64,000 bases of DNA from Copromyces sp. CBS 386.78 (GCA_030685235.1 MU839145.1:62001-126000); one strand, 5' to 3'; positions 11,689-25,011 are shown, counted from the stretch's first letter. The notes: generated by a model not told the origin, from the letters alone. Made by a program: numbers and translations.

Positions 11689-13985
11689 ATGGATCTCAAG
11701 TTTGCGACGTTCTCCTCGGAGATCGAGCTACCCTTTTATTCGGCCCTCTTTTCATCCAAACTCGACCATGACAAGCTTGACTCTTCGGCCCGCCCCGTCT
11801 TGGGCTTATACGAACCTCGCTCGCACGCGAATCCAGAGGCCAGCACTAGGATGCAGATTTTGGGGAGCGCCCTGACAAGCGACCAGTAAGTTCCCATGCA
11901 CGCATTGCTTTTATACTTTACGAACCAAAGCCTGATGATAGGGACGAAAGCGTGCCTTTGGGCATGACTCGAGCCGAGGGATACATTAAGAACGTCAACA
12001 CGATCGAGGAGTTCAAGAACACGGACAAGAATGCGATGATCAAGAAGGCGGGCGAGCAGGTTCGTATTCAGGAGCTTCACTTGGGCCGCGCCATTGCTTG
12101 CGCTTGAACCAAAGTTTGCTAATGGGTGGGTAACAGATCTGGGATGCTATTCAAGATGGCACGATATACTCTTGTCCATCGCTACTTGCGTCTTTCCGAA
12201 TCCTCTCATACGCCGACCTGAAGAAGTACCGATTCACCTACTGGTTCGCATTTCCAGCCCTTCACTCGGAGCCGCAGTGGAAGCGAACAGGAACGATCGG
12301 CCAACTGAACTCGGACGAAAGCACCGCACTGGTCGAACGCATCGGGACATGGCGATACATGGTTGATAGAAGAGAGCATGGGTTCTTTCTGGCAAAGAAA
12401 GTGCGAGGCGAGGCCGCAGGCCCCAGGTCTTCTCTTGATGACCCCGGGGTCGATATTGGCTACCGTTGGGATATTGGGTCCCTCAGAGACTTCGAGACGG
12501 GTTTCTTCAACGACGCGGCCGAAGAGGACAGATACGTTGCTTTCGTGGACCCATCCAACTATCCCGAATACCCTTCGTGGCCTCTCCGAAATCTTCTCAT
12601 CCTCATCCGACAGAGGTACCGCCTCAACAAGGTCCAGATTCTTTGCTACCGCGACACACAGCCTAGGAGGCATGAAGCACGGAGCATCATCTTGCCATTG
12701 GCTATGGACCAAGTCGGTGATGTGGAGTTGAAGAGTATGCCCAAGGTCACTGGCTGGGAGAGGAACGGGAATGGCGATCTTAGACCACGGGTCGCGAATC
12801 TGGCAGAGTACATGGATCCCACTCGACTTGCAGATCAGGCAGTGGACTTGAACTTAAAGCTGATGAAGTGGCGGCTCGCGCCGAACCTTGACCTGGATAC
12901 GATCAAGAACACCAAGTGCTTGCTGCTGGGCGCTGGTACACTCGGCAGCTATGTCTCGAGAAACCTACTTGGGTGGGGAGTTCGCAAGATCACATTTATT
13001 GATTATGGGAGTGTATCCTTTTCGAATCCAGTACGGCAGCCGCTCTTCAAGTTTGCAGATTGTCACAATGGAGGTAAGCCGAAGGCTATCCAAGCCGCCG
13101 AGGCCCTCAGAGAAATCTACCCAGGAGTTGATGTAGAGGGCCATGCACTCTCTGTTCCGATGTTGGATCATCCGATCCATAACGAGGCGAAGACCAAGGC
13201 AGAGTTTGACAAGCTGAAGGAGTTGATCGATTCACACGATGCTATCTTCCTCCTCATGGACACGCGCGAGTCCCGATGGCTGCCCACGCTGATGGGTAAA
13301 GCCGCGAACAAAATTGTGATGAATGCGGCGCTCGGATTCGACACATACGTTGTCATGCGACATGGTGCAAAGCCGTTGGTCGACAGTGAAGATACTCTTG
13401 GATGCTACTTCTGCAACGATGTAGTGGTTGCTGCCGATGTAAGTACCGCCCGACTCGCCCACGACGAACTGGGAAAGAAAGCTTACCAAGTCTACAATAT
13501 AGTCCATGAAAGACCAAACGCTCGATCAGCAATGTACCGTCACCCGTCCCGGCGTGGCAGCAATCGCTTCCGCCCTCCTCGTTGAGCTCCTCACCAGCAT
13601 CCTCCAGCACCCACTCAAGCAGCACGCCCCTGCGCCCATCTCGACCGGCACCGGCTCCGCCGTCTCTTACGAGCGCGATCCCCACGACCATCCCCTCGGT
13701 CTCGTCCCGCACCAAGTCCGCGGTTTTCTGTCCAACTTCCAAAACATGGTCATTCGCGGCAAGTCGTACCCGCAGTGCAGTGCCTGCAGCAAGCCCATCC
13801 TCGACGCGTACAGAGAGGGCGGATGGGGCTTTGTCAAGACGGCGCTGGCTAGCCGCGACTACGTGGCTGAGCTGAGCGGACTGGCTGAGGTGCAGCGGTT
13901 GGCGGAGAAGGCGGCTGCGGAGATGCAGTGGAGTGAGGATGAAGAGGGGATGGGTGAGGAGGAAGGCGAGGGTGAGTTGATTTGA
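11689..13985 (+). CDS. atg7: Autophagy E1-like activating enzyme Atg7
   Basis: ATP-dependent activation of the ubiquitin-like proteins Atg8 and Atg12 for autophagosome formation, in the cytosol. Four exons, 11689..11885, 11942..12059, 12137..13438 and 13503..13985, encode 699 residues, close to the family length. The N-terminal Atg7-specific domain has [20 protein letters not shown] and the [12 protein letters not shown] segment. The adenylation domain carries the nucleotide-binding GAGTLG at about 370-375, followed by [18 protein letters not shown] and NGGKPKA. The catalytic cysteine is Cys550 in [11 protein letters not shown], in the last exon. The C-terminus is acidic, as in other Atg7 proteins that bind Atg8. 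The second intron has an unusual donor (GTTCGT) but is required to join EQ to IWDAI in frame. Confidence 0.95.
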
Positions 13986-15630
13986 TTCGGGACTGTTTGG
14001 ATGGGTATGGCTCTTTGGGATGATGGACTTTGGATGTGTTGGACCGAGGGGATAGAGAAGATCGCAAGAGATATCAGACCATGTCTGATTCTTGCGTTGA
14101 TGGCGGGATTCCGTGATCGTTTTTAGATGGGAAATCACGAGGGGGCCAGTCGCGGAGGAGTCAACTGTGGCTTCAACGCTTGAGGTTATCGTTTATGTGC
14201 ATCATGACAAGAATGAGAAGGGAGTTATGGGTTTTCCTGTTTATCCTTTTGGCGTTTTAGGTGGCGTCGTAACTGAATTCTGTTAGTCCTTTGGCTGTAA
14301 ATGAGTTGAACCAAATCAGTATCTACCGTTGAACTTTGGTGATTTCAAGTCGTTCTATGGTTATGGGCAAGCAAGTGCTTGAATGAATGATATGCTTTGC
14401 AAAGGGACGACCTAGGTCTACTTCGTCCCCAACAACCACCATACTTGCTCACATCACAAGCTAATATTTGTTACAGAGAGGAAACGAAACACATTCATCG
14501 CCAAGTCTACCAAACCGAAGCTGACTAGAGAGGCGTGGTAAGATTGTAGACCTTACGAGTATCACCCAGCATGGCACTGCTCGGACACTCATTCAAAACA
14601 CATCACGATATCTGCTCAGAAGTGGTTGCTTTCAAGAGGGTATCAAGTTCCGTCTCCATCCTATTATAATCCTCCGTCGATGATCTCGGCACTTCCAAAT
14701 GACAAACTAACGACATGATAAACTCCCACAACTCCTGCAATAGAACAAAGCAGATATGACAACGAGGCAACGACACACAATTCCAAACATTCCCATCTTC
14801 CAGTGCCATCCCTCCACCCAACCAACATCCCGTCATGAATCAACACCAGCGCCGGCACCGACAGCGCAACCGGCACCGAGACGGAATACAGCAAACACCA
14901 TCATGGTAAGGCCGACAACTACGGTACATGTGTGACGCCAATGTTAATGAAAGAATTCATAAGCAGAAATAGAGAGAGAGAGAGAGAGCAAGAAAGTCAT
15001 CTCTTGGGATGGTGATGTGTGGCGTGCGATGGCGTGATACGCTCCCATTCCCCCCCACCTCTTAAACCTTTGTATAGGGCTCCGCATTTGACGACATGGC
15101 GTGATGAGATGATGAGATGGGACGATGGAATATGCAAGTAATACAATCCATAATCCACTGCCGCGAAACCGAACGTCCTGAATGAGGACAGGAGTATCGG
15201 CCCGGCACGCGGCGCTTGTTGAGTCGTGGGTTTCGTCTTTTGGTGATGACAAACTCAGAGCTCGAAGCCGTAGGGCTGACAAAGCTGGAGAGCCTGGAGG
15301 TGCCTGGTGGTGGATGACACCAACACCCAAGATGCCTGGTGAGAGTGACATGTAGTTGTTCTGGACATGCCTGGCTGGAATATAGGCAGATTGATAGGGA
15401 TAACTGACTCCCTTGCTGAAAGCTGAGCTCAGTGAGAAGCTCATGGCCGTGTTGTTTGTTGCTGTTGTGAATGATATGCCCGTAGGACTGCGCTGTTGGT
15501 AGTTTGACTATCCGCTGCTTTGTCCGCTGAAATGCATTGCCCGCCGTCCCGCTTAAAGCCCAAGTTCCCGTTTCGCATGCGCCAGTAAATGATGCCCAAC
15601 AAAAAGGAGAAAGACAATCAAAATCTCATC
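13986..15630. other. Intergenic stretch with a GA microsatellite
   Basis: A GA dinucleotide run lies at 14971-14988. ORFs at 14944-15444 (-) and elsewhere are short and unrecognised; they may be 3' untranslated sequence of the small gene to the right. No RNA gene is seen. Confidence 0.4.
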
Positions 15631-15882
15631 TTAGCGAGAATTGTCCTTGTTGTTCCATCGCCAGTTGGAAGACGACGGGCGGTCGCTGTCCATGGACCGC
15701 TTGTGCTGCTCAGGGGACGGCGATCGCTGGAAGTAGCCCAAGACGGACGAGTTGGTGGGCGATGGCAGCGGGCTGAGGCCAGTGGCATGGGGCTCAGGGG
15801 ATGTGCTGCCGGTGTGGTCTTGACGCCACGCAGAGAAAATCTCTCTGCAGAGGTGGGCAGACATAGTGTGTGTGGGCGACAT
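15631..15882 (-). CDS. Small hypothetical protein, 83 residues
   Basis: An intact ORF with an N-terminal region MSAHLCREIFSAWRQ and a Ser/Pro-rich remainder containing SPLPSPTNSSVLGYFQRSPS. The last part is polar (SSSNWRWNNKDNSR). It has no signal peptide, membrane segment or recognisable domain. The SP sites suggest a phosphorylated, disordered protein. Two ATGs, at 15882 and 15864, are possible starts. The upstream sequence to about 16150 is AT-richer and could be a promoter. I do not recognise the family; chance ORF remains possible. Confidence 0.4.
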   Translation of the reverse strand: MSPTHTMSAHLCREIFSAWRQDHTGSTSPEPHATGLSPLPSPTNSSVLGYFQRSPSPEQHKRSMDSDRPSSSNWRWNNKDNSR

Positions 15883-18002
15883 CTTGGATGAATTGGGGGT
15901 TTATCTGACTCGATTTGTTTTGAAACTGATGTTGAGGTTGTTCTCGAGGTGATTCTCTCGGAGATGCAGAGGCGTGTTGGCGGGTGTAGACCTAAGTGGT
16001 GAGTGGAGTCTTGGCGGTTGGTTGGAGTATTAAAGCGTTGTTGATGCTGGTTGATGACGGGACAACGTCAAGGTGAAAACTTTCAAAGAAGGATGACTTG
16101 ATAGTACAAATATAGAAGATCAGGAGCAGACAAGACCAGGAGGGAAGAAGACGATGAAGCTGGGGAGAAGCAGCTCTTTAAACGCCAGCCTTGAAAAGGA
16201 GCAACCTCACACCTGCGTATTCCTCGTTCCGCTTGACACAAAAAGTTGACCCTGCAGAAAGCCCATAGGGATCGTTGCCTGTGTGTACTTGGTACGTACC
16301 TCCCTAGACTTTACCGTAGGCGTTGCCGACCGCTCGTTACCAAGTCGCTTTTCCACAGTACAACTGAACGACAACAGGCCAGAACGCAACGGCTCGCAGC
16401 ACACCCAACCAAAGCAATCCCTGGCAATCGACTCACACGAGCCTCGCCAGCATCCGCTTTCCCCCAGTTTCAACGATTCTGGCCGCTTGGAGCCGCTTGG
16501 GAGCCTGCTGCAAGCCTGCAACTTGCAAGCGTTCCACCAATAGAATATTTCCTATTTCAAAGAAAGTGGCTGAGCGTTGGTCCGTGGCTTGTCATTCTCG
16601 TCTGATTGTGCGTCCAGAAGTTCCCGTCCGTCGCAGCTGCGGCTGTTGCTGACACGGGGAATCTCAAAACACCAGAGACCAGCTTCCGCAACCTTTCCTC
16701 CCTGACGGGTACGGAGCCGGGAGCGACCGAAAGAACATCGTGCCACTTTGGCGCACTTTGGCGCATTTTGGGTGCAGGTTGGCCTCATTCACTCTCCATT
16801 GGACCCCACAACTCACCGCCATCGACTGCCAATCATCGCCCATCATTTCTCTTAAACACACCTTTTTAACGAGCGAACCGTGAGCACGTCTTCGGCCGTG
16901 CGAGTTGTGACAACATGGCTTCGCTTGGCTTTTTTTCTTTCAACCTCCTCAGCGGGACGGGATTTCGAAGCGAGGAGATCTCCTTTATCACGCGAACGGA
17001 GCTATCATGGTACGTTCTGGAAGCTCACATTCCGAGCGAGGATCAGGGAGCATAATTGCGCAAAAGTGCAAATCCCAACTTTGCAACTCCCTTCTTCTCC
17101 AATAACCCAACAGCATATCATGGGAGTCCGTGACTCAACAGCGGTGAAACCCCACGGCCAAAAGGGGAAAACGTCAAATGTCTTGACAACGTGTTAGCTA
17201 GGCACTCTAGCAATTATAGGCATTGAGCGCTTGATACAACTGGACAAAGCCATGAGATCGCCCTCGTTCCGAAAGGAATATAGTTCGCCCTGTGATCATC
17301 CCCCTCATGGTGTGTGGTCTGGAACCATGCAGGTCCATCGGAAAAAGGGGTTCCCGCCCACTGAGGCCCTCGTGACACCTTTCTCCTTGCTAGGCATGAA
17401 GGGTTAGGGTTGTGAAAAGGGGCGTATGGGTTTGCACAACCTCCGCAGTCAGTCATCGCGGCATGACGACGACGTCACAAGACTCAAACAATCCACATAT
17501 AGATGTGACTCTTGAATTCCTTTTCTCCATCAACCGCCATCAGGTACAGACTTGCGCCTCACCGACGGAGCGGGCACATCGGCTCATTCCGCTAATAAAT
17601 CGTGGCGAACAAGGAGACAAAATTGGCACCTCGCATCTAGTCTCATTCACTCAGCCACCTCCGCTCGGACCATCGCAGTCCTGGAATTCCTTGCGGGACC
17701 AATGGGGGACATCCACCCCACCCCCACCAATCACGATGTCACACCATTTGGACCCGCAGGTTCCAAGCCACGCGCCACATGCTCTGCTGTGGCGGCCGAA
17801 AAGCGGGGCGGATCCGCAGGGGAAAAAATGGGGGCTGACAATTTGGAGAGCGTCGTTGTTATGAGAGACTACTCGCATCAAGCTATCAGCCAAAAGGCTG
17901 CAGCTGAATTTACATGACTTGCATGGACACATACTGCCCTCCCCACACGAAGCATAACTATGCCAACAATCCCTTTCTAAGCTCACATCTAGAATTATAT
18001 GT
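15883..18002. other. Intergenic stretch of 2.1 kb
   Basis: It holds the presumed promoter of the small gene to the left and the 3' side of the DUF3405 gene. A GGGTTAGGGTT box occurs at 17401-17411, not close to a recognised start codon. No gene is recognised. Confidence 0.4.
17401..17411. promoter_or_regulatory. Telomere-box-like motif GGGTTAGGGTT
   Basis: Exact match to the boxes at 2916, 43505 and 53400. Unlike those it lies about 600 bases beyond the 3' end of the DUF3405 gene with no clear promoter nearby, so it may be coincidental. Confidence 0.25.
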
Positions 18003-20233
18003 TCAGTACGGCAACCTTGACTCAGACGTATACCCCTTCGGTGTCGGCCTGACGTCCTTAAGCGGATGAAGAAACATAGCCGGCAGACACGGCCTCCCAT
18101 GACTGCGCTCCCACTCGGCACCCCCGATACCCGTATCCTCATACCCCATCCAGTTATTATACAACCGTGGCGGCGGGACGGCGCGGAAATACCACGTGGC
18201 ACCCTGGAACCTTCCTTCTCTGCCCCATCCCATCGCGCTCCCCAGCCCGCCGCTCTGTCCTCGCGGTCCACCGTTGAACCATCGCGCCAGCTGGGTACCG
18301 TTCCATGGCCGGTCGAAGAACACGGGCATTGGGGCGTATACGGCCTTTAGTCCGTGGATCAAAGCCGTAGTCGGGGCTACCATTTCGGAGCCGACGTGAT
18401 TCCCCTTGAGATTCTCGGCGTGCATGACATCGACCAGCTTCCTCGACAATCGCGCTTGCGTGATGATGGTCGCCCTGCGAGGGAGATCTTTGCCTGGGAA
18501 GGCGTCGGATTGGTAACCCCACACTTGATCGCGCAGAACCCAGTTGCTGTCCATAGGGTTGAACATCGGCGACAGGGTGATGAGATCAGCTTCCTCGCCG
18601 ACACCCCACTCATATCGGTCCAGCTCTGGTGTTGAAACTGGTGGTTTTGACCCGATCGGGTTGACGACGGGTAAGTTAGGGGCTCCCCATACTGAATCTG
18701 GACCAACGGCCTGTTCAACGCTCTTTCGAAATTCCGTGTTGTAATCACCATGAGAAGAGGGGATATAAAACTGCTCGTTCCGTTCCCAAATGCCCTTCCT
18801 CGGTTGCTTCCTGCTAAAGTCATCAAGTTTAGTCAAAAAGTCGTAATGATGACCGGTCAGACGACTATCCAACTCCCAGTTCCAGACGTAGTCGAACTCT
18901 CGGAACTTCTGCATGAATACTTGGACTGACAAAAACTGTGCGTTGTGGACTCGAATGGCCTCCTTGCTCAGTTTCGGGTACACCAACTTCATCGAAGCCT
19001 CATCCCAAAGTACCGTCATCCCTCGGAACTCGACAGGAACGGCGTTATCCAAAATCTCTTCATAGACTTCGTCGTCCGACCAGATGTCGCGGTCCTCTTT
19101 GACATGAACGAAAAGAAAGACCTGATATTGGCCTCCCGTTCGTAAGCTCAGCTCCGTCACCATGGATCTGATGACTTGCTTGTCGTTCTCCGTGTATTTC
19201 TTCCCCGTATAAGAGCGCAGAAGGACTGCGCTTTTTGGCTCCGTTACCGTCGCGTCAGTTCTACCCGTCATGTTGGTAGGCGATCCATACTGTTTTATCG
19301 GATTCCACCATCGTTTCGAGTTCTTCGCGACCGAGTCTGCAGATTCGTCTGTCTTGTGTTCTCTTTCTGTTGCCACATGGAACCCGCTGTCGCTGTCAGA
19401 GAAGCTGTTGGAAGGATATTCCGTCGGAAACCGTCCCTTGTTCTTGTCCAGGCACTGCAACTGCAGCTCTCCCCAGTTCACATTATCCCAATCAACAGGC
19501 TGTCCATTCCTATCCTCCACGGGTGCCAACCCGTACGGGCCTAGCCTGGTCTCTCGCTCGAAGCAAAGATTCTTGTCGATTCCCAAAAGCTCGTAGGTGC
19601 CGAAACCAGGTTCGGGCAACCTGGCTGGATGGCCTTTGAATACCTGGATATCCTCCACCTCTTTCCCTGTTGGACCCAAGCATGATGTATATGCAGAGTG
19701 TGACGACTTCCAGGCTCGACTGTGGTACTGTGGGTATGGGTTGAAGATGTACGGCTTGTCGAGACTGTAGGGCACTTTGCTGCGTGTTCTGGTGAGGACT
19801 TTCTTTTGTTGAGTCGTCCGCTTTTCTTTATCGACGAGTGTCTCGAGGGTATTTCCATAGATTGCGCCCGCGTCCGGATTACTATATCGATCAAAACTCG
19901 TCAGTGACTGGACTCGACTGATTGGATGCTGTTTCCAGGAAACACGGCTTACTCCAGCAGCTCCTTACTCTCCTCCTCGAACTCTTCCTGCGTTGGTACT
20001 TCCTGGTGGTTATCGACCTTGACGTCGGAGTGTATCACCTCATGGACCTGCGTAGTTGTTGCGCCATCCGAGGTCGTCGGCGGTTTAGTAAAGTCGGTCG
20101 CGTCCGAAAGTTGTATCGACCTGTATCGCTGGCTCCTGAGAAGAAAACTCGCCGTGACGAGTATGACGAGTATGATAGAAACAAGAATGAGGGGCTGGCC
20201 CAGCGCCCGGTGACGCCGGAGCCGGACTATCAT
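18003..20233 (-). CDS. DUF3405 family type II membrane protein
   Basis: Two exons, 19953..20233 and 18003..19881, encode 719 residues. The 71-nt intron (donor GTAAGC, branch CTGAC, acceptor TATAG) joins GA to T so that ELLD reads into NPDAGAIYGN. A short basic N-terminus precedes one membrane anchor (ILVSIILVILVTASFLL, about residues 16-34), the topology of a Golgi or ER type II enzyme. After a linker comes the DUF3405 domain: AVLLRSYTGKKYTENDKQVIRSM, ELSLRTGGQYQVFLFVHVKED, EFDYVWNWELDSRLTGHHYDFL and RATIITQARLSRKLVDVMH. The ELD and surrounding acidic residues resemble the metal-binding DxD of glycosyltransferases, but no activity is established for this family. Widespread in filamentous ascomycetes. 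Confidence 0.82.
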
Positions 20234-22170
20234 GGTTGGAAAAGACGAGGGGTCGTGGGCACTCCAGGTGCCTGTGCTTCGTAAGCGCGCGTTGAAGGCG
20301 ACGAACCGCCTGACTGTATCAAACAGTCCCGCCTAGTACCACTTGAAGAATCTAACCAGAGAAAGACTGTGATTTGGTCGTGGTCGAAATCATGATCAAG
20401 AAAGTTAGCGGGGAGTGAAGTCAAACGCTCGCTTGAAGAGTAAGGGAGGGGGGAGAGGAGGGGCAAGACAAGTTCTTCGTGGCCCGCAGGTCGCAGGTCG
20501 AAGAACTCGGAGAGATGCAGACGGGCGATCTCGGTAGATGCTGGAATTCAACTACAACACTATCAAATGTCTAGGTGCTGTGATCGGCAGCTTGCAAGCG
20601 ATGGCCCTGCGAGACATCAAGGACAACAAGAGGTAGCACAATGAAACACCTTCGTTCCTTCCGCCTTCACTTGCGTGGGAGGAAAGAAACCTGAAATTCG
20701 GCCGTAGAGGTATCCACGTGTTACGGCTCCCCACCGGCCCAGACTTGGAGACGATGGGATGAAATTGGAAGGAGCGATTCGCTTGTAACCTCTGCTTCGA
20801 AACATCCTTCAGTCGGGCGAGGATCGATAGCACCTGCCCGGGCTTTCGAGGGGCCTTGAGAGATTCCATGTGGGTGCCATTAGCCTCCCGTCGAATTTCC
20901 CCATACTGCGGAATACTTTGTGGAAGAAGTGACCTTCCGTAACGCTGGCTGTCAGGACATGATGAGTCTTGGAGACATGAACATTACCGGAGCAAACTAA
21001 GCGGCTACGTACTGAACCGCCTCCTGGATGTGAGCAAACAACTCTGTCCTGCTTGGAACCCTAGTAGGGAAGACTAAGTGGTGATTTCTGCAACTGAGAT
21101 ATGAACATGGTACTAACGAGAGCAAATGTCTTTCGTCTTCAGCAGCTCAGGACTATATCCAGAGCTAATCCCCGACGACCGATATCTCCCTAGTTAAACA
21201 ACAGCCAATGCAACCACATGTCCACACGAATGTAGATGGCCCCATGCATGCGACCCGGATGAAGATCCCCCAGATCTGCTAACCCAACAGTCCGGGTACC
21301 CCTGACGACCGTTTGGTTTCACAACTCCCAAGCAAACGTCACACACTCAGTCACCTCTTCCGCTATCTCGAGGAGCTCTAAGCAAAAGTACGGCCAAAAG
21401 ACCAACTACCGAGACTACTGCATGGACAGCTCGGTAGTACTCGCCCACAAATGCGTGCCACAATGAAGTTTTAAATGATATGATGGTAGGACACAACATT
21501 GAATCCAACAGCTGTGACGCTTTGCGTGCTACAGCGTGTATATATTTGTACTCTCTATCTTCTTCTCTGCTCCTTCAGATCCTTTGCCACTTGGGCAATC
21601 TGGCGCTGCAACCTCCCGATTGCACTACTACCTGACCCTTGATGCGTCACCGTAGATTCCCAGCTCGCTCTCGTGCTTCCTTTCCCAGCAACTCCTGAAA
21701 CTGAATTCCCTCTTCCTATCCTCCTCCCCAGCCTCTTCCGAATCCCCAACTGCTGCTACCTACCCACGAGTAAGTAGAGTAGATGATCGGGGATGTCTGT
21801 TTCTTGTACAATGTGAGATTATCATCAGAAATTACATGTTACGTGTTTTTTTTATACAAAGGGAAGGAAAGAAAGGAGGTTGTAGATAAAACCAGACAAG
21901 TTGGTGGGTATCAGAAATGAACCAAGAAAGTAAGTAAAGTGTTGTATCCAACCCAGTCTATGGGTATCGCATATCCAAAAGTAAAGTATTTCTTGCACAC
22001 AAAACGCGAGTAGCCGTCTACATTCCGTAAGGGGGAGAGAGGCCGAGACAGTATTTCAGTCAAGAGAGCGGCCACCCTCCCTCCCTCCCTTCTCCTAAGG
22101 AAGGAAGGAATATGTAAAGCCCTCGCGAGAACCATCACTCAGCTCTCACGAGTACTGAAGCTGAAGCAGC
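20234..22170. other. Intergenic stretch between two minus-strand genes
   Basis: It should contain the DUF3405 promoter and the 3' untranslated region of the LIM-domain gene. A CCCT repeat lies near 22076-22090. No gene, RNA or transposon is recognised. Confidence 0.4.
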
Positions 22171-25011
22171 TCACATCATGCCAAGTCTCGTCATACGCTT
22201 CTCCATGCGAGGCATGCCCGGCGGCGGCAGTTCATGTGCGCCCGGACCCATCCCCATGGGGCCCATGCCGGGGCGGCCCATACCACCCATACCAGGACCC
22301 ATAGGTCCGGTCCGTGGTGGCCCCCCTGCTCCAGGAGGTCCGAACCGCGGTCCAGGCGGAGGAGGCTTCCGCCCCGGGCCTCCGCCATTATTAGCGAGCC
22401 ACTGCACCCTCCTCCAAGCGTCCTTTTCGCAGTAGGCTTTCCCGTTGACCTCGAAATAGCCGTCCTTCAGCACGAGCTTGCAATCGCCACAGCGGAAACA
22501 GCCGACGTGGTGCTTCCTGCGCCGTTCGTCCTCGAGGTATTGGCCTTCGATACCATTGTCGCAACTTCCGCAGAGACTCCCGTTCAGCTCATGATAATGG
22601 CGCTCGCAGTACGGTCGGTCCTGGTGGACGTAAAAGGTTGCGGAGGAGAAGGGCTGGTGGCAGTTGAAGCAAACAAAGCAAGCCTTGTGGTAGCGTCCTG
22701 TCAGACGGCCATCTGCGCTGGAAATGGATTTGCCCGTGATGGGCAGATTGCAGCCTTTGCAGTCGCCACGAGATGAGGTAGTCGAAGGAGCCTGTCGAGG
22801 CTGCGAGGGCGCCCGCTCCCGGTCTTGGTCTAGTTTCGCAGTTTGATCGATACTCCGACGCGGCCGTTCGTCCTGCCCTGGAGCCCGTGGGCTTGTTTGC
22901 GTCTTCGGTTCTTGTTTCTCCTCGTTGGACTTCGCAGACGGCGGCTCTACAGGTTGCGATGGCTGAGAAGGCTGTTGCTCCTTAGCCTGTGTTTCGATTT
23001 GAGGCTCGTTTCGCTCCTCTGCCGGAGACGATGGAGATTCTGGCTGTGGCGGCTCTTGTTGTTGTTCCTCCAGTGCGGACAGGGACTGGCGACTGCTCCG
23101 CTCTGTTGGGCGCTGAGAGGATTGGGAAGGCGGGCGTTCTTGTTGGCTATTCGCCGTGGCGGTTGAGGATCGATCCCTTCTCTCGATTGTTGCCGAGGCC
23201 AGCAGCGGAGATGCAGATGGTGCGGGCTGTGGGGACACTCCGCGATCAAATTGGCGATTCATTGGGTCGTCGAGACCTGAAAGATCGAGAGCAGGTGAAG
23301 CCAAGGGTGATTTATTCCGCTGCAGGCGTGGGTCAATTCGTGGATCATAACCACCGTCTGGAGGTGGTGGCCTTTTGCTAAGGGGTGGTGGTCTCAGCTT
23401 CCGGAGGGCTTGAGGAATACCACCATCATAAGGGACTGATTGCGTAGACGGTGTCCGCGTAAGTTTACCTCCATCCTCATCTACGACAGACTGCAGATCT
23501 GTCACAGAGCTGTCGAATGTCGGCGTGTCCGATCCTTTCCTTCCACTGGATGCCACGGATCGGGGCGGGCTGGTCCTCGAGCTAGCCTGACTTGCCTGAC
23601 TTGGCCGACGCTCCACAGTATTACCTTGGCTTGAACCTTGGGATGAAGCCTGGCTTGACCCGTTGGACGAAACGGATTCGGAAGGTTGATGATACGGGTT
23701 TCCCACTCCGAATTCCTCCGCGAGATTGATAGCTGGTACCGCTGGAGCTCCATCTGGCCCAGTAGTTCTCGCCCGAACGAGGCCGGTTCGCGGCGGTGGG
23801 GGACGGGATGTATCCGGGCCTCTACTCGGCCTGCTCATTCGATCATTCGTCATTGAGATCGGACCTGGCATCGCGCCTGGCCGCGGGCCTAACATCGGAC
23901 CTGGCATCGGGCCCCTTCCAGCATCTCTAGCTGCTTCGGACGGTCGTCGGGGTCGTTCGGGACGGAATCCAGGTGCAGATGGTGTCCGGTGAGGTGGCTC
24001 TGGAGTTGGGTTTGGCCGGGGAAAGGTTTCGGCGCGATTTAGCATGGCGACGGCGTCGTCGGGCTTCAGGTCTTGTTGGACAGGTCCTGGTGGCGGTGGT
24101 CCCATAGGAGGAGGTCCCGATGGAGAGAGCCCATTTGGCGGCGGGCCCCGTGGGGGTGGTCCTCGTGGAGGAGGGCCGAATCCTTCGGGCCCGTTTCCTC
24201 TCATTGGTGTTACCGGATTCTCGGGTCCAGCAGAAATGTTTGAAGTTCCTGGCCGTTCGATGGGGGTGCTGGGCCGCAGATCTGCCATGCTGCCTGCTGG
24301 TGTATTTGGGCGCAAATTTGTCATGCTACGCGCCGGTGTGTTCGGTCCTAGGTCTGTCATGCTCCGCGCTGGTGTATTTGGCCTTAAATCTGTCATACTG
24401 CGTGCTGGTGTGTTTGGCCGCAAGTCCGTCATGCTGCGACCCAACGGCGTAGTCGGACGGAAATCGGAGACACTGCGCCCACTCGCCGACGGCCGTCGAC
24501 CCGTATCGAATGGTCCAGGGGTCATGCTGTTCATACGTTGTAGCAAGTTTGGGGCTCGGTCCTTCTCGTTACCCGCTGCGAAGGCGCTGGGCCGGCGCAT
24601 CGGTTGTGAATCATCTCCGAGACCAGGTCGTGCGTTTTGGGTCTTTGGTGACAGGCTTATCGATCCGCGAGTGTCTTGGAATGGGCCTGTGGATAGCCGA
24701 TCTGAGAGGTAATCGTCAGTATGGGAATCTGAACTACATCAAAGAGAATGAAACCTACCACCGACAGTAGTGTCCACTTGCGGCGCCGGAGGCTGCTCTG
24801 CAGACAAGGCACCAAAAGGGTTCAGTCGACCAAACAATGATGTTGCTGGCGCTGGCGGAGCTGTTGAGGCAGGTTCGTCTGCCGACGATGGGTCTGCCTT
24901 CTCGTCTGCGTCTGAACCTCCGGCGCAAACATGTTCGCCCATCATAGAGATGGGAACTTGGCAGCCACATGACGAGCATTTTACTGTCGGCATGAAGCTT
25001 TCCGAAGCCAT
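22171..25011 (-). CDS. Paxillin-like protein with two C-terminal LIM domains
   Basis: Two exons, 24759..25011 and 22171..24701, join in frame (donor GTAGGT, branch CTGAC, acceptor CTCAG) to give 927 residues. The extreme N-terminus has a small CxxC...HxxC motif (CSSCGCQVP...GEHVC, residues 12-29). A very long disordered Pro/Ser/Gln-rich region follows. It includes a six-unit 12-residue tandem repeat (24259..24477). Two LIM zinc domains sit near the end: the first at about 732-785 (CKGCNLPITG, HKACFVCFNC, CERH) and the second at about 794-848 (CGSCDNG, HHVGCFRCGDC, CEKD). A Pro/Gly/Met-rich tail ends the protein. The architecture fits fungal Pxl1/paxillin-like proteins, which act with Rho GTPases and actin at growth sites and septa. 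There is no RhoGAP domain, so it is not Lrg1. Confidence 0.82.
24259..24477 (-). repeat. Twelve-residue tandem repeat in the LIM protein
   Basis: Six head-to-tail 36-base units encode variants of RSMTDLRPNTPA. The four central units are nearly identical and the outer two are degenerate (RSVSDFRPTTPL and GSMADLRPSTPI). Each unit carries a TP site. Such an in-frame repeat is prone to change copy number between strains. Confidence 0.85.

Noticed and set aside
14944..15444. 166-codon minus-strand ORF
   Set aside because: It runs through the GA microsatellite as an RERE/SLSLSLS-type stretch and lacks any family feature; probably 3' untranslated sequence.
24044..24712. 222-codon plus-strand ORF opposite the LIM-protein gene
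   Set aside because: It is a repetitive Gly/Pro-rich shadow of the tandem-repeat and proline-rich coding region.
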